DNA from: Eutrophocola sp964490145
GTDB lineage: Bacteria > Pseudomonadota > Gammaproteobacteria > Pseudomonadales > Pseudohongiellaceae
Direction: 5' to 3'
NCBI GenBank assembly: GCA_964490145.1
Contig: CAZBBS010000010.1
Location: 1 to 56,635 of the forward strand
DNA: 56,635 nt
Shown: in pieces, positions 35,523 to 43,088 of the stretch
Layout of the letters: each line of letters starts with the position of its first letter
Position numbering within the stretch: position 1 is the first letter of the stretch
Made by a program: the position numbers and the translations under genes
Notes under the pieces: generated by a model
What the model saw: only the letters and a program-made list of their open reading frames with translations
The model's database searches: none
Told to the model about the DNA's origin: nothing

Positions 35523-36554
35523 TTAAGCGCCGTTGTGCAACCTGCCTCTGGCAAATTCCACATCCAGCCCTTGCTCCTCCAGCATTAACGAACTGATTAT
35601 ATGGTCTACAGTCTCATTGTTGTACACAATTTCATAGAGACCGTTAACAAGCGGCATTTTCACACCCAGCTCATCGGCTTTTTCCTTTACCTGCTTCAGC
35701 GTGTTCACCCCTTCCGCCACCTGGTCCATCTCGCTGATGACAAGATCAATATCCTTGCCTTCACCCAGCGCCTTGCCCACACGAAAGTTTCGCGACAACG
35801 GAGAGGAACAGGTCACGATCAGGTCGCCGACACCGGATAGTCCAAGGAAGGTCATCGGATCCGCACCCAACTCCACACCAAAGCGGGCCATTTCGGTAAG
35901 GCTGCGGGTAACCAGCATGGCATTGGTGTTGTGGCCCATGCCAACCGATTCGGCCAGACCGGCAATAATCGCATAGATGTTTTTAAGGGACCCACCCAGT
36001 TCCACCCCCAGCATGTCGGAGTTGGAATATACCCGGAAACTGTCTGATCGAAGAACGTTCTGTACTTCTTCCACCACATGATGATCCTTGCTGGCGACAA
36101 CAGCGCCGGTGGGACTCCTGATGGCGATTTCCTTGGCCAGGTTCGGCCCACTGAGAACGGCAATATGAGCGTTTTCTGTTTCCTCTGCCAGTATCTGACT
36201 CATCAGGGCAAAAGTTTTGGCTTCGATCCCCTTGGTCAGGCTGACCAGGATCACGTCCTTGTGGATTAGAGGCTTCATCTGCCTGACCACCTGACGAAAA
36301 CTGCTGCTGGGTACTGCCACAAAAATCAGGTCCACATCCTCAACAGCACCGACCAGATCATCCGTTGCCACGACATCCTTGTGGAGCTTGTAGCCCGGCA
36401 GGTAGTTGACGTTTTCATGCAGCTTGTTGAGTGAGGCCACCTGTTCCGCATCCCGCATCCAAAGCAGGGTTCGATGACCATTATTGGCAATGATGTTGGC
36501 AATCACGGTGCCAAAGCTGCCACCTCCCAGAACTGCCACATTTTTAACTGACAT
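35523..36554 (-). CDS. gpsA: Glycerol-3-phosphate dehydrogenase [NAD(P)+]
   Basis: Reduces dihydroxyacetone phosphate to sn-glycerol-3-phosphate for phospholipid synthesis. The 343-residue protein from the ATG at 36554 begins with VAVLGGGSFGTVIANIIANN, the NAD-binding fold. The catalytic lysine lies in ELGGSLKNIYAIIAGL near residue 190, and GDLIVTCSSPLSRNFRVG is conserved. The upstream 27 codons of open frame look non-coding. Confidence 0.97.
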   Translation of the reverse strand: MSVKNVAVLGGGSFGTVIANIIANNGHRTLLWMRDAEQVASLNKLHENVNYLPGYKLHKDVVATDDLVGAVEDVDLIFVAVPSSSFRQVVRQMKPLIHKDVILVSLTKGIEAKTFALMSQILAEETENAHIAVLSGPNLAKEIAIRSPTGAVVASKDHHVVEEVQNVLRSDSFRVYSNSDMLGVELGGSLKNIYAIIAGLAESVGMGHNTNAMLVTRSLTEMARFGVELGADPMTFLGLSGVGDLIVTCSSPLSRNFRVGKALGEGKDIDLVISEMDQVAEGVNTLKQVKEKADELGVKMPLVNGLYEIVYNNETVDHIISSLMLEEQGLDVEFARGRLHNGA

Positions 36555-36662
36555 AATTTTTCTTATCTCGGCTTCTGTGAGTACTGACCTGCCCTCACAT
36601 TGATGCGCGGAAAGATAGCAGGGATGCGTAGCCAACTCCAGCGCCCCTGCCCCGGGGCAGCA

Positions 36663-36691
36663 TTGCGGGCACCATGCACATACTATAGAAT
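36663..36691 (+). promoter_or_regulatory. Sigma-70-type promoter of cysE
   Basis: TTGCGG (36663-36668), a 17-base spacer and TAGAAT (36686-36691) lie 35 bases before the cysE start, in the divergent gap with gpsA. Confidence 0.5.
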
Positions 36692-36725
36692 CGCAGGCCC
36701 TTCAGGCACCAAGATCACCTTCACC

Positions 36726-37508
36726 ATGGACAAAACTGTCTGGTCAACCATCAAGGCGGAAATCACGGAACAACTGTTTCATGAACCGGACCTGGGCAAT
36801 TATCTCAGCAAACGCATACTTGCCCATGAGGATCTTGCCTCTGCCCTGTGCGCCCTGCTGGCAGGAAAACTGGCCTGTGATGACATGCCTGTTGAAGTCC
36901 TCAGATCCGCTTTCAGTGAGGCCATGCGTTCGGACAGCACCATCATCGACGCTGCCACCGGGGACCTGTTGGCCATACGTGAGCGTGATCCTGCGGTTAA
37001 AACCTATTCCACCGCCATTTTGTACTTCAAGGGTTTCCAGGCACTGCAGGCCTATCGTGTTGCCCATTGGCTTTGGGATCAGGACCGGCGTGGCCTGGCG
37101 CTTTATCTGCAAAGCAAGATTTCGGAAGTTTTTGCTGTCGATATCCATCCGGCCGCTGTTATCGGCAAGGGCATCCTGCTGGACCATGGCACGGGTATAG
37201 TCATTGGTGAGACCTGCATCCTGGACGACAACATTTCCATCCTCCAGGGCGTGACCCTGGGTGGCACGGGCAAGGAAACCGGTGATCGGCATCCGAAGAT
37301 CAAGGCCGGCGTTCTTATTGGTGCCGGGGCCAACATCCTGGGCAATGTTACCATTGGCGAGGGTGCCTGGGTGGGGTCCGGCGCTGTTGTGGTTGAAGAC
37401 GTAGAGGCCCATACCACCGTGGTGGGTGTGCCAGCCAAGGTAGTAGGCCGTCCACGAACATCACAGCCTGCCCTGGACATGGAACACAAAATCAAAAGCG
37501 GGGACTAG
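36726..37508 (+). CDS. cysE: Serine O-acetyltransferase
   Basis: Acetylates serine with acetyl-CoA, the first step of cysteine synthesis. The 260-residue protein has an N-terminal helical domain with FKGFQALQAYRVAHWLW and the left-handed beta helix with DIHPAAVIGKGILLDHGTG and the catalytic GVTLGGTGKETGDRHPKI. The ATG at 36726 gives the usual length (E. coli CysE 273); the 42 codons of upstream open frame look non-coding. The stop is followed within five bases by the probable start of an alpha/beta hydrolase. Confidence 0.95.
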   Translation: MDKTVWSTIKAEITEQLFHEPDLGNYLSKRILAHEDLASALCALLAGKLACDDMPVEVLRSAFSEAMRSDSTIIDAATGDLLAIRERDPAVKTYSTAILYFKGFQALQAYRVAHWLWDQDRRGLALYLQSKISEVFAVDIHPAAVIGKGILLDHGTGIVIGETCILDDNISILQGVTLGGTGKETGDRHPKIKAGVLIGAGANILGNVTIGEGAWVGSGAVVVEDVEAHTTVVGVPAKVVGRPRTSQPALDMEHKIKSGD

Positions 37509-37512
37509 TGCC

Positions 37513-38256
37513 CTGGATATACCGGCCCTCGTCCTGGTTCACGGTGCCTGGCACTCTTCCGCCTGCTGGAATCCCATCCTGCCTTTCCTTGAACAGGACA
37601 TGTTCACTGTCCATACCCCGGACCTGCCTGGTCATGGCAGGAACCATGAAGATCCTGACAGGCTGACGCTGGCCCGTTATGCAACGTGGCTTACGGACTT
37701 TATCAAGAGCCTCAACAAACCAGTGATACTGGCAGGACACAGCATGGCCGGGTTGGTGATCTCCCAGGCGGCAGAGAACCGTCCCGATCTTATCCAGCGC
37801 CTGGTATATCTGAGTGCCTACCTGCCAGGCAACAGGCAAAGCCTGTTCGATCTGATTGCGGCGAATCACCAGGCAATTGATCCGGCCCCCATAGAAAGCA
37901 TCATGACCATGAGCCAGGATAACCGCCGATGCGGCATACCAGCCGAACAGATCAAAAGCCTCTTCTACAATCGTTGCCCTCCATCCAGATCTCACCTCAT
38001 CCCGAGTGAATTTCCCGAAGAGGCAGCCCTGCCCTTGTCGGGCAAGGTGCGCTTGACCCCGGAGAATTATGGTCGCATTCCTCGCACCTATATCAGCTGC
38101 CTGGATGACCAGGTCATACCCGTCACGCATCAGCGGCAAATGCTTAGAACAATTCATTGCGATGAAATGATTCAGCTGGATGCAGACCACAGTCCCTTTC
38201 TGTCATGCCCCGACATGCTGGCCGCCCTGCTCAAGGCCATCGCTGATAAAGTCTAG
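37513..38256 (+). CDS. Alpha/beta hydrolase with non-standard start codon
   Basis: A roughly 247-residue alpha/beta hydrolase of the plant-esterase/EstC-like type: LVLVHGAWHSSACWNPIL at the N-terminus (oxyanion loop), DLPGHGRNH, the nucleophile elbow AGHSMAGLVIS, and a C-terminal DADHSPF histidine. The first in-frame ATG (37600) would cut off the oxyanion loop. Upstream of it the homologous frame has no ATG, GTG or TTG back to the double TAG at 37441-37446. The best candidate is CTG at 37513, with GCGGGGA 12-18 bases upstream and only four bases after the cysE stop. Start coordinate is therefore uncertain; the product class is not. Confidence 0.8.
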   Translation: MDIPALVLVHGAWHSSACWNPILPFLEQDMFTVHTPDLPGHGRNHEDPDRLTLARYATWLTDFIKSLNKPVILAGHSMAGLVISQAAENRPDLIQRLVYLSAYLPGNRQSLFDLIAANHQAIDPAPIESIMTMSQDNRRCGIPAEQIKSLFYNRCPPSRSHLIPSEFPEEAALPLSGKVRLTPENYGRIPRTYISCLDDQVIPVTHQRQMLRTIHCDEMIQLDADHSPFLSCPDMLAALLKAIADKV

Positions 38257-38399
38257 GCAGTACTGTTCTTGCCTTCCTTGTATCGCTAGACTTGCAGTCA
38301 CGTTTAACTCAATTCGTACCAACCAGCTGTCTTTTGGTCCTATATCACTGATACCAGACTACCAGGAAGCCGGGTAAAGAAATTCGAACCAGGAATACC

Positions 38400-40118
38400 A
38401 TGTCGCTACACAAGCATCGCTCACGATTAATTACCAATGGCAAATCCCGCCTTCCCCAGCGCGCCTTTTTGCGTGCCACAGGTTTCAATGACGAGGACAT
38501 GACGCGCTCGGTGGTCGGCATTGTGACCACCGAGGGGGAAAACACCCCCTGCTCCATGAACCTGGCAGCCCAGGCTGTACATGCCGCCAACGGGGTGCGC
38601 GCTGGCGGCGGCAAGCCGGTTAACTTCACCACGATTTCAGTTTCTGATGGTGTTTCCATGAATCATTCAGGCATGTTCATGAGCCTGCCGTCGCGGGAGC
38701 TGATCGCAGACAGCGTGGAAATGGTGGTTCACGGGCATGCCTATGATGCCTTGATTGCCTATGGAGGCTGCGACAAAACCCTGCCAGGCCTGATGATGGC
38801 CCTGGTCAGGCTTAACGTTCCGGGCGCCTTTCTTTTCGGGGGAACAACCCTGCCTGGCACCATTGATGACCGTGAAGTCAACATTCTGGATGCCAATGAG
38901 ATCCTGGGAAATGACCAGGCAACTGATGCTGATCTTATCGCCATGGAAAAATCCTGCCTGCCGACAGTAGGCGCCTGCCCCGGGCAGTTCACTGCCAGCA
39001 CCATGGGTATGGTGGGTGAAACCCTCGGCCTGTCTCCGTTGGGATCCAGTACCCTGCCATCGGTGTACTCCGAACGGGAGGCCCTGGCAGAAATAACAGG
39101 CAGGCAGGTCATGGAGATCCTGGCCAATGGCTCGCCACTGCCACGGGAACTGGTGACCTTCAACAGTCTTGAAAATGCCTGTGCAGCGGTTGCTGCCACT
39201 GGCGGCTCTACCAATGCTGCATTGCATATTCCAGCCATCGCCAATGAAGCCGGAATCGCTTTTTCCCTGGATGATGTTGCCCGGGTCTTCCAGCGCACTC
39301 CCTTGATAGCTGATATGCAGCCCGGGGGCCGGTTCCTTGCCAAGCACCTGCATGAAGTAGGCGGCGTACCCGTGGTACTCAAGGCCCTGCTTGATGGCGG
39401 TTATCTTCATGGTGACTGCCTGACGCTGGATGGAAGGACCCTCGCACAGGCATTGGCGTCAACGCCTGCCCCGGACGGCAGTGTGGTCAGGGCCATTGAC
39501 GCACCTATCAGTACCACGGGCGGCCTGGTTGTCCTCAAGGGCAACCTGTGCCCGGATGGAGCCCTGATCAAGGTGGCTGGTCTGAAATCCCTGAAAATCA
39601 CCGGTCCTGCACGGGTTTTTGATTCCGAGGAAGACTGCATGCGGGTTGTGGCAAATCAGCAGTACCAGGCAGGAGATATTCTTGTGATCCGGTATGAAGG
39701 TCCTCGTGGCGGACCCGGTATGCGGGAAATGCTGGCGGTAACCTCGCGCATTTACGGCCAGGGGATGGGGGAGAAAGTTGCCCTGCTTACAGACGGCCGT
39801 TTTTCAGGGGCCACCCGCGGCATGTGCATCGGGTACGCCAGTCCGGAAGCGGCCAGTGGCGGCCCCATTGCCCTTATTGAAGATGGAGACATCATCAGTA
39901 TAGATGCCGAGGCCGGTACTATCAGTGTCGAACTGGGTGACGATGAACTGGCCTCCCGCAAAAGCCGATGGCTGGTCCCGCAAAAAAGACTCGCCGGCGC
40001 CCTGGAAAAATATGCCAGCCTGGTAGGCCCTGCAAATCTGGGGGCAGTCACACACAGCGGTAATGTTGACTGGCCTTATGAACAGGTTACAGCAGACCAG
40101 GATGACCCTGCCCGATGA
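38400..40118 (+). CDS. IlvD/Edd family dehydratase (dihydroxy-acid dehydratase-like)
   Basis: A 572-residue iron-sulfur dehydratase of the IlvD/Edd family. The three cluster cysteines are visible in ENTPCSMNL, GGCDKTLPGLMMA and VGACPGQFTAST. Family hallmarks SVSDGVSMNHSGMFMSLPSRE and PRGGPGMREML, and a C-terminal DGRFSGATRG segment, are present. IlvD itself makes 2-keto acids for valine and isoleucine; others act on sugar acids. The unusual VTTEGENTPC in place of ASSWNEITPC, together with coupling to a hydroxyacid dehydrogenase, makes sugar-acid or other dihydroxy-acid use at least as likely as branched-chain synthesis. No leucine/isoleucine gene is adjacent. Confidence 0.9.
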   Translation: MSLHKHRSRLITNGKSRLPQRAFLRATGFNDEDMTRSVVGIVTTEGENTPCSMNLAAQAVHAANGVRAGGGKPVNFTTISVSDGVSMNHSGMFMSLPSRELIADSVEMVVHGHAYDALIAYGGCDKTLPGLMMALVRLNVPGAFLFGGTTLPGTIDDREVNILDANEILGNDQATDADLIAMEKSCLPTVGACPGQFTASTMGMVGETLGLSPLGSSTLPSVYSEREALAEITGRQVMEILANGSPLPRELVTFNSLENACAAVAATGGSTNAALHIPAIANEAGIAFSLDDVARVFQRTPLIADMQPGGRFLAKHLHEVGGVPVVLKALLDGGYLHGDCLTLDGRTLAQALASTPAPDGSVVRAIDAPISTTGGLVVLKGNLCPDGALIKVAGLKSLKITGPARVFDSEEDCMRVVANQQYQAGDILVIRYEGPRGGPGMREMLAVTSRIYGQGMGEKVALLTDGRFSGATRGMCIGYASPEAASGGPIALIEDGDIISIDAEAGTISVELGDDELASRKSRWLVPQKRLAGALEKYASLVGPANLGAVTHSGNVDWPYEQVTADQDDPAR

Positions 40119-41068
40119 AGATCTCTGACCGCTCGGAAATTCTTGCTGCCGGCTTCCTGCCTGATGATGCCATGGCCGGACTTGAGGCACGGTATACCGT
40201 CCATCACTATTACCGCGATCCTGATCCGCAGGCACTACTCGACAGGGTTAAACATCAGGTGGTGTGGATGGTGGGAACCTCCCATGCATCTATGCCTGCC
40301 TCACTTATCAATGCCCTGCCCAATCTGGCCGGTGTTTCAGTCTACGGCACCGGCTTTGAAAAAGTGGATGTGCCAGCCCTGTCTGCCAGGCAGTTGATCC
40401 TGACCAACACGCCAGACGTGATGATTGAAGATGTCGCCGATCTGGGCATCGGCCTGATTCTGGCTACTGTCCGGCGAATGTGTGCAGCGGATCGATTTAC
40501 TCGCGAGGGTCGCTGTGCCAACGGCATCATGCCCTTTGCGCACTCTCTTCAGGGCAAGACCCTGGGTATTGTCGGTATGGGCCGCATCGGAAAGGCCATG
40601 GCTCAACGTGCCAGCGCCTTTAACCTGAACCTCATCTGGTACGGGCCCAGACCAAAACCGGAACTGCCTTATCCCCGTTACGACTCCCTTGAAGCGCTGG
40701 CCAGAGCGTCGGATATCCTGCTTTTGGCCATGCCGGGTTCTCCGGAAACGCGCCATATGGTTAACGCAGAGATTCTGGACTGCCTTGGCCCGGACGGGAC
40801 ACTGATCAATCTGGCAAGGGGAATGGTTGTGGATGAGGCCGCGCTGGTTGCAGCATTAAAAACCGGCAGGCTTGGGGCCGCCGGACTGGATGTCTTCGAG
40901 GATCTGGCGCACCCGTCTCCAGAATTGTTCGATATGGATAATGTGGTCCTGTCACCGCACCGCGGCAGTGCCACCTTTGAATCAAGGCATGCCATGGCCC
41001 AGCTTTTCCTGGCCAACGTGCATGCCTTTTTCGAGGGAAAACCGCCCAGAAGCCTGGTGGATATCTAG
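40115..41068 (+). CDS. D-isomer-specific 2-hydroxyacid dehydrogenase
   Basis: A 317-residue NAD(P)-dependent dehydrogenase that interconverts 2-keto and D-2-hydroxy acids. It shows the Rossmann motif LGIVGMGRIGKAMAQRA, and the catalytic triad Arg (INLARGMVVDE), Glu (LDVFEDLAHPSP) and His (LSPHRGSATFES). The nearest named group is glyoxylate/hydroxypyruvate reductase. The ATG overlaps the dehydratase stop by four bases (ATGA), so the two enzymes are probably made in proportion and may act on one pathway. It converges on the VOC gene with four bases between stops. Confidence 0.92.
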   Translation: MKISDRSEILAAGFLPDDAMAGLEARYTVHHYYRDPDPQALLDRVKHQVVWMVGTSHASMPASLINALPNLAGVSVYGTGFEKVDVPALSARQLILTNTPDVMIEDVADLGIGLILATVRRMCAADRFTREGRCANGIMPFAHSLQGKTLGIVGMGRIGKAMAQRASAFNLNLIWYGPRPKPELPYPRYDSLEALARASDILLLAMPGSPETRHMVNAEILDCLGPDGTLINLARGMVVDEAALVAALKTGRLGAAGLDVFEDLAHPSPELFDMDNVVLSPHRGSATFESRHAMAQLFLANVHAFFEGKPPRSLVDI

Positions 41069-41072
41069 TGCC

Positions 41073-42080
41073 TTACGGCAGGCACTTGCTGCCCAGGTAA
41101 TCACCGCCACCGCAATAACTGATGTCCTGAAGCTGCAGCAGGATGCCATCAACGTCTGTGAAATACACTTCCGGTGTACCCCCTTCCGCACCACCACGTT
41201 CCGGCATGCGCAGGCTGATGTAATGCATCAGAGGACCCAGGGGACGACCATTTTGCGGTGTCACGCCATTGTCCTCCAGCTTGAGCAGCACATCATCGAC
41301 CATAAACCCCTCCATGTTGAAGCTGGCATGATGCACATTGGCCGGAATGGAGCCTTCACGCTGGCCGCCGGCAAACATTACAAACTGCTTCCCATCCCCA
41401 ATACCCACAGAGGGTGTGGTTGCCTGGTAAGCCTGGGCCTTGAGGTCAAAAAACCGCAGGAAAAAATCGCTGGATCGTTCACCACCATTTACAAAAGCCG
41501 TGAAATGATTGATCTCGCTCAGGGCCATACTGCCAGGTGCCACGGCCTCCGGTTTTCCGCATACATTGCCAAGCGCGCCCGTCCCTGCACACCAGGAAGA
41601 GTCGGTAAGTTGAAGCACAAGTCCACGCTCATCGGACAAATACAGTGTAGGGACGCCACCGCGATCGCTCACCCAGGTAGTCATGGGATTTTCGATGCCC
41701 GGGACAGTAATGTCCGGCGGTGCAATTTGCCTGAACCCTCCCACCTTCAATTGGGCAAGGGTATCATCAAGATCAAAGTTTTTGACCGAAAATCCGTAGT
41801 GCGTAATGGCCGGACGCTCACCATTGCGCACCGGTCGCAGAGCCAGGTACTGGTTGTAGGGACCAAGCTTGAGGAACACCCTGTCTTCGCTGCGTGATTG
41901 TACTGGCATGCCAAAAAGCTTCTGGTAGAACGCCAGGCTTTTTGCCATGTCAGAAACCCGCAGTTCCAGAAAATTCAGTTTATCCAGTTGAATGCCGGAT
42001 TGGGCCGACACCGTCCCTGACAGCATCAAGGCCCCTACCAGGGCCGTACCATAACCCAGAAGACTACGTCGATTGATCAT
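41073..42080 (-). CDS. Exported two-domain VOC family protein (Tat-type signal)
   Basis: A 335-residue protein with an N-terminal twin-arginine type signal (NRRSLLGYGTALVGALML, ending SGTVSAQ). Two vicinal-oxygen-chelate domains follow, about residues 35-155 and 185-335. Each domain ends in a matching block: LQLTDSSWCAGTGALGNVCG and LQLQDISYCGGGDYLGSKCL, with paired cysteines ten residues apart, which fits disulfides in the periplasm. VOC domains bind a metal and include dioxygenases and glyoxalases; no substrate can be assigned. It is transcribed away from the lectin-like gene. Confidence 0.83.
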   Translation of the reverse strand: MINRRSLLGYGTALVGALMLSGTVSAQSGIQLDKLNFLELRVSDMAKSLAFYQKLFGMPVQSRSEDRVFLKLGPYNQYLALRPVRNGERPAITHYGFSVKNFDLDDTLAQLKVGGFRQIAPPDITVPGIENPMTTWVSDRGGVPTLYLSDERGLVLQLTDSSWCAGTGALGNVCGKPEAVAPGSMALSEINHFTAFVNGGERSSDFFLRFFDLKAQAYQATTPSVGIGDGKQFVMFAGGQREGSIPANVHHASFNMEGFMVDDVLLKLEDNGVTPQNGRPLGPLMHYISLRMPERGGAEGGTPEVYFTDVDGILLQLQDISYCGGGDYLGSKCLP

Positions 42081-42122
42081 GCTGCATCCTTATATTTATG
42101 GAGTTGGATTAATCTCTTTTAG

Positions 42123-42156
42123 GGACTCATCATGCACCATGCATGATAGCGAGTCC
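42123..42156. promoter_or_regulatory. Large imperfect hairpin between the VOC and lectin-like genes
   Basis: GGACTC (42123-42128) pairs with GAGTCC (42151-42156), and ATCATGC (42129-42135) pairs with GCATGAT (42141-42147), with only a three-base bulge. Loop ACCAT. It lies 43 bases before the VOC start on the other strand. It has no T-tract and so is not an ordinary terminator. Confidence 0.5.
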
Positions 42157-42222
42157 AGATGGAACAGGTCTCCATTCTTGCCCTTTATTGACTTTCGATC
42201 CGCCCTGTGTGAATTTCAGGCC

Positions 42223-42242
42223 GCAAGATTCATGAATCTTGC
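42223..42242. promoter_or_regulatory. Perfect 20-bp palindrome upstream of the lectin-like gene
   Basis: GCAAGATTCATGAATCTTGC is exactly its own reverse complement. It sits 103 bases before the lectin-like start in a 264-base intergenic gap. The size and symmetry fit a binding site for a dimeric regulator. No matching copy was noticed elsewhere in the window. Confidence 0.55.
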
Positions 42243-42344
42243 ACACTTGTTTGCTATCTATTTCAGTCCTTCCCTGTCGCCTTATGCACCGGCAAGCAGT
42301 GGAATAGGAAACGTGATGATCAATCAGCTTTTTAGGGGATAAAA

Positions 42345-42998
42345 ATGAAAATGAATAAACTTGTTATCGCAGGTGCCATTCTTGCCTGCCAGGCGTTGCC
42401 AGCTATGGCACAACCCGGTGGTCAGGCAGAACAGGACACCAGTATGAGTTTCTTTATCACCAGTCGCGGACTTGGCGATGGTGCAAATCTTGGCGGCCTC
42501 GCCGGCGCCGATGCCCACTGCAGTGCCCTGGCCGAAGCAGCAGGTACACGCGGCAAAACCTGGCGTGCCTATCTGAGCACAACCGGTCGTAATGGCGTGA
42601 ATGCCAAAGACAGGATTGGAGATGGTCCCTGGTACAACGCTAATGGCGAGTTGGTGGGCCGCAGCGTCATGGATATCCATTACAGCAATGCCAACCTCAA
42701 CAAACAGCGTTCTGTCACTGAAAACGGTGATACAGTCAATGGTGTTGGCGACACGCCTAACCAGCATGACATCCTGACCGGCACCAACCCGGATGGCAGC
42801 GCTTCCGATATGACCTGCAACAACTGGACCAGCAATACCGACGAGTATCGTGCCACTGTAGGCCATTTCGACCGTGTTGGCGGAGGCGCCATGGCTGAAT
42901 CCTGGAATGCTGCCCACCCATCACGCGGCTGCAGCCAGGAACAGCTTCAGGCATCCGGCGGCAACGGCTATTACTATTGTTTTGCTACTGGCGAATAA
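42345..42998 (+). CDS. Secreted endostatin/lectin-like protein
   Basis: A 217-residue exported protein. A signal peptide occupies about residues 1-22 (ending LPAMAQ). The rest resembles the bacterial endostatin/C-type-lectin-fold group: FFITSRGLGDGANLGGLAGADAHC, KTWRAYLS, RIGDGPWYNANG, MTCNNWTSN and NGYYYCFA, with four cysteines that can form two disulfides. GGGG lies eight bases before the ATG. It is a single gene with its own terminator. A role in surface or glycan binding is inference from the fold. Confidence 0.8.
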   Translation: MKMNKLVIAGAILACQALPAMAQPGGQAEQDTSMSFFITSRGLGDGANLGGLAGADAHCSALAEAAGTRGKTWRAYLSTTGRNGVNAKDRIGDGPWYNANGELVGRSVMDIHYSNANLNKQRSVTENGDTVNGVGDTPNQHDILTGTNPDGSASDMTCNNWTSNTDEYRATVGHFDRVGGGAMAESWNAAHPSRGCSQEQLQASGGNGYYYCFATGE

Positions 42999-43015
42999 TA
43001 CCTGTACCGGAAAAC

Positions 43016-43043
43016 AAAAAAGGCGCCAGTTGGCGCCTTTTTT
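43016..43043. terminator. Bidirectional rho-independent terminator after the lectin-like gene
   Basis: AGGCGCCA-gt-TGGCGCCT with a five-A run before and a six-T run after can terminate both the lectin-like gene (+) and the convergent lipoprotein gene (-). Confidence 0.9.
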
Positions 43044-43070
43044 ATATGACTTTATATGACTTTATATGAC
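43041..43070. repeat. Three tandem copies of a 10-base unit
   Basis: TTTATATGAC is repeated three times without error, starting inside the terminator T-tract and ending before the lipoprotein stop. One base pair short of a helical turn per unit. Copy number may vary between strains. Confidence 0.85.
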
Positions 43071-43088
43071 TTCCCTGGATGCCAGGCT

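Noticed and set aside
38257..38399. Promoter or small RNA in the gap before the IlvD-like gene
   Set aside because: No convincing -35/-10 pair, hairpin or open frame was seen in these 143 bases.
40872..41897. 341-codon plus-strand open frame over the VOC gene
   Set aside because: It begins inside the hydroxyacid dehydrogenase in another frame and runs antisense through the VOC gene; no domain.
43041..43070. Short CRISPR-like array
   Set aside because: Ten-base units in direct contact with no spacers; simple tandem repeat.
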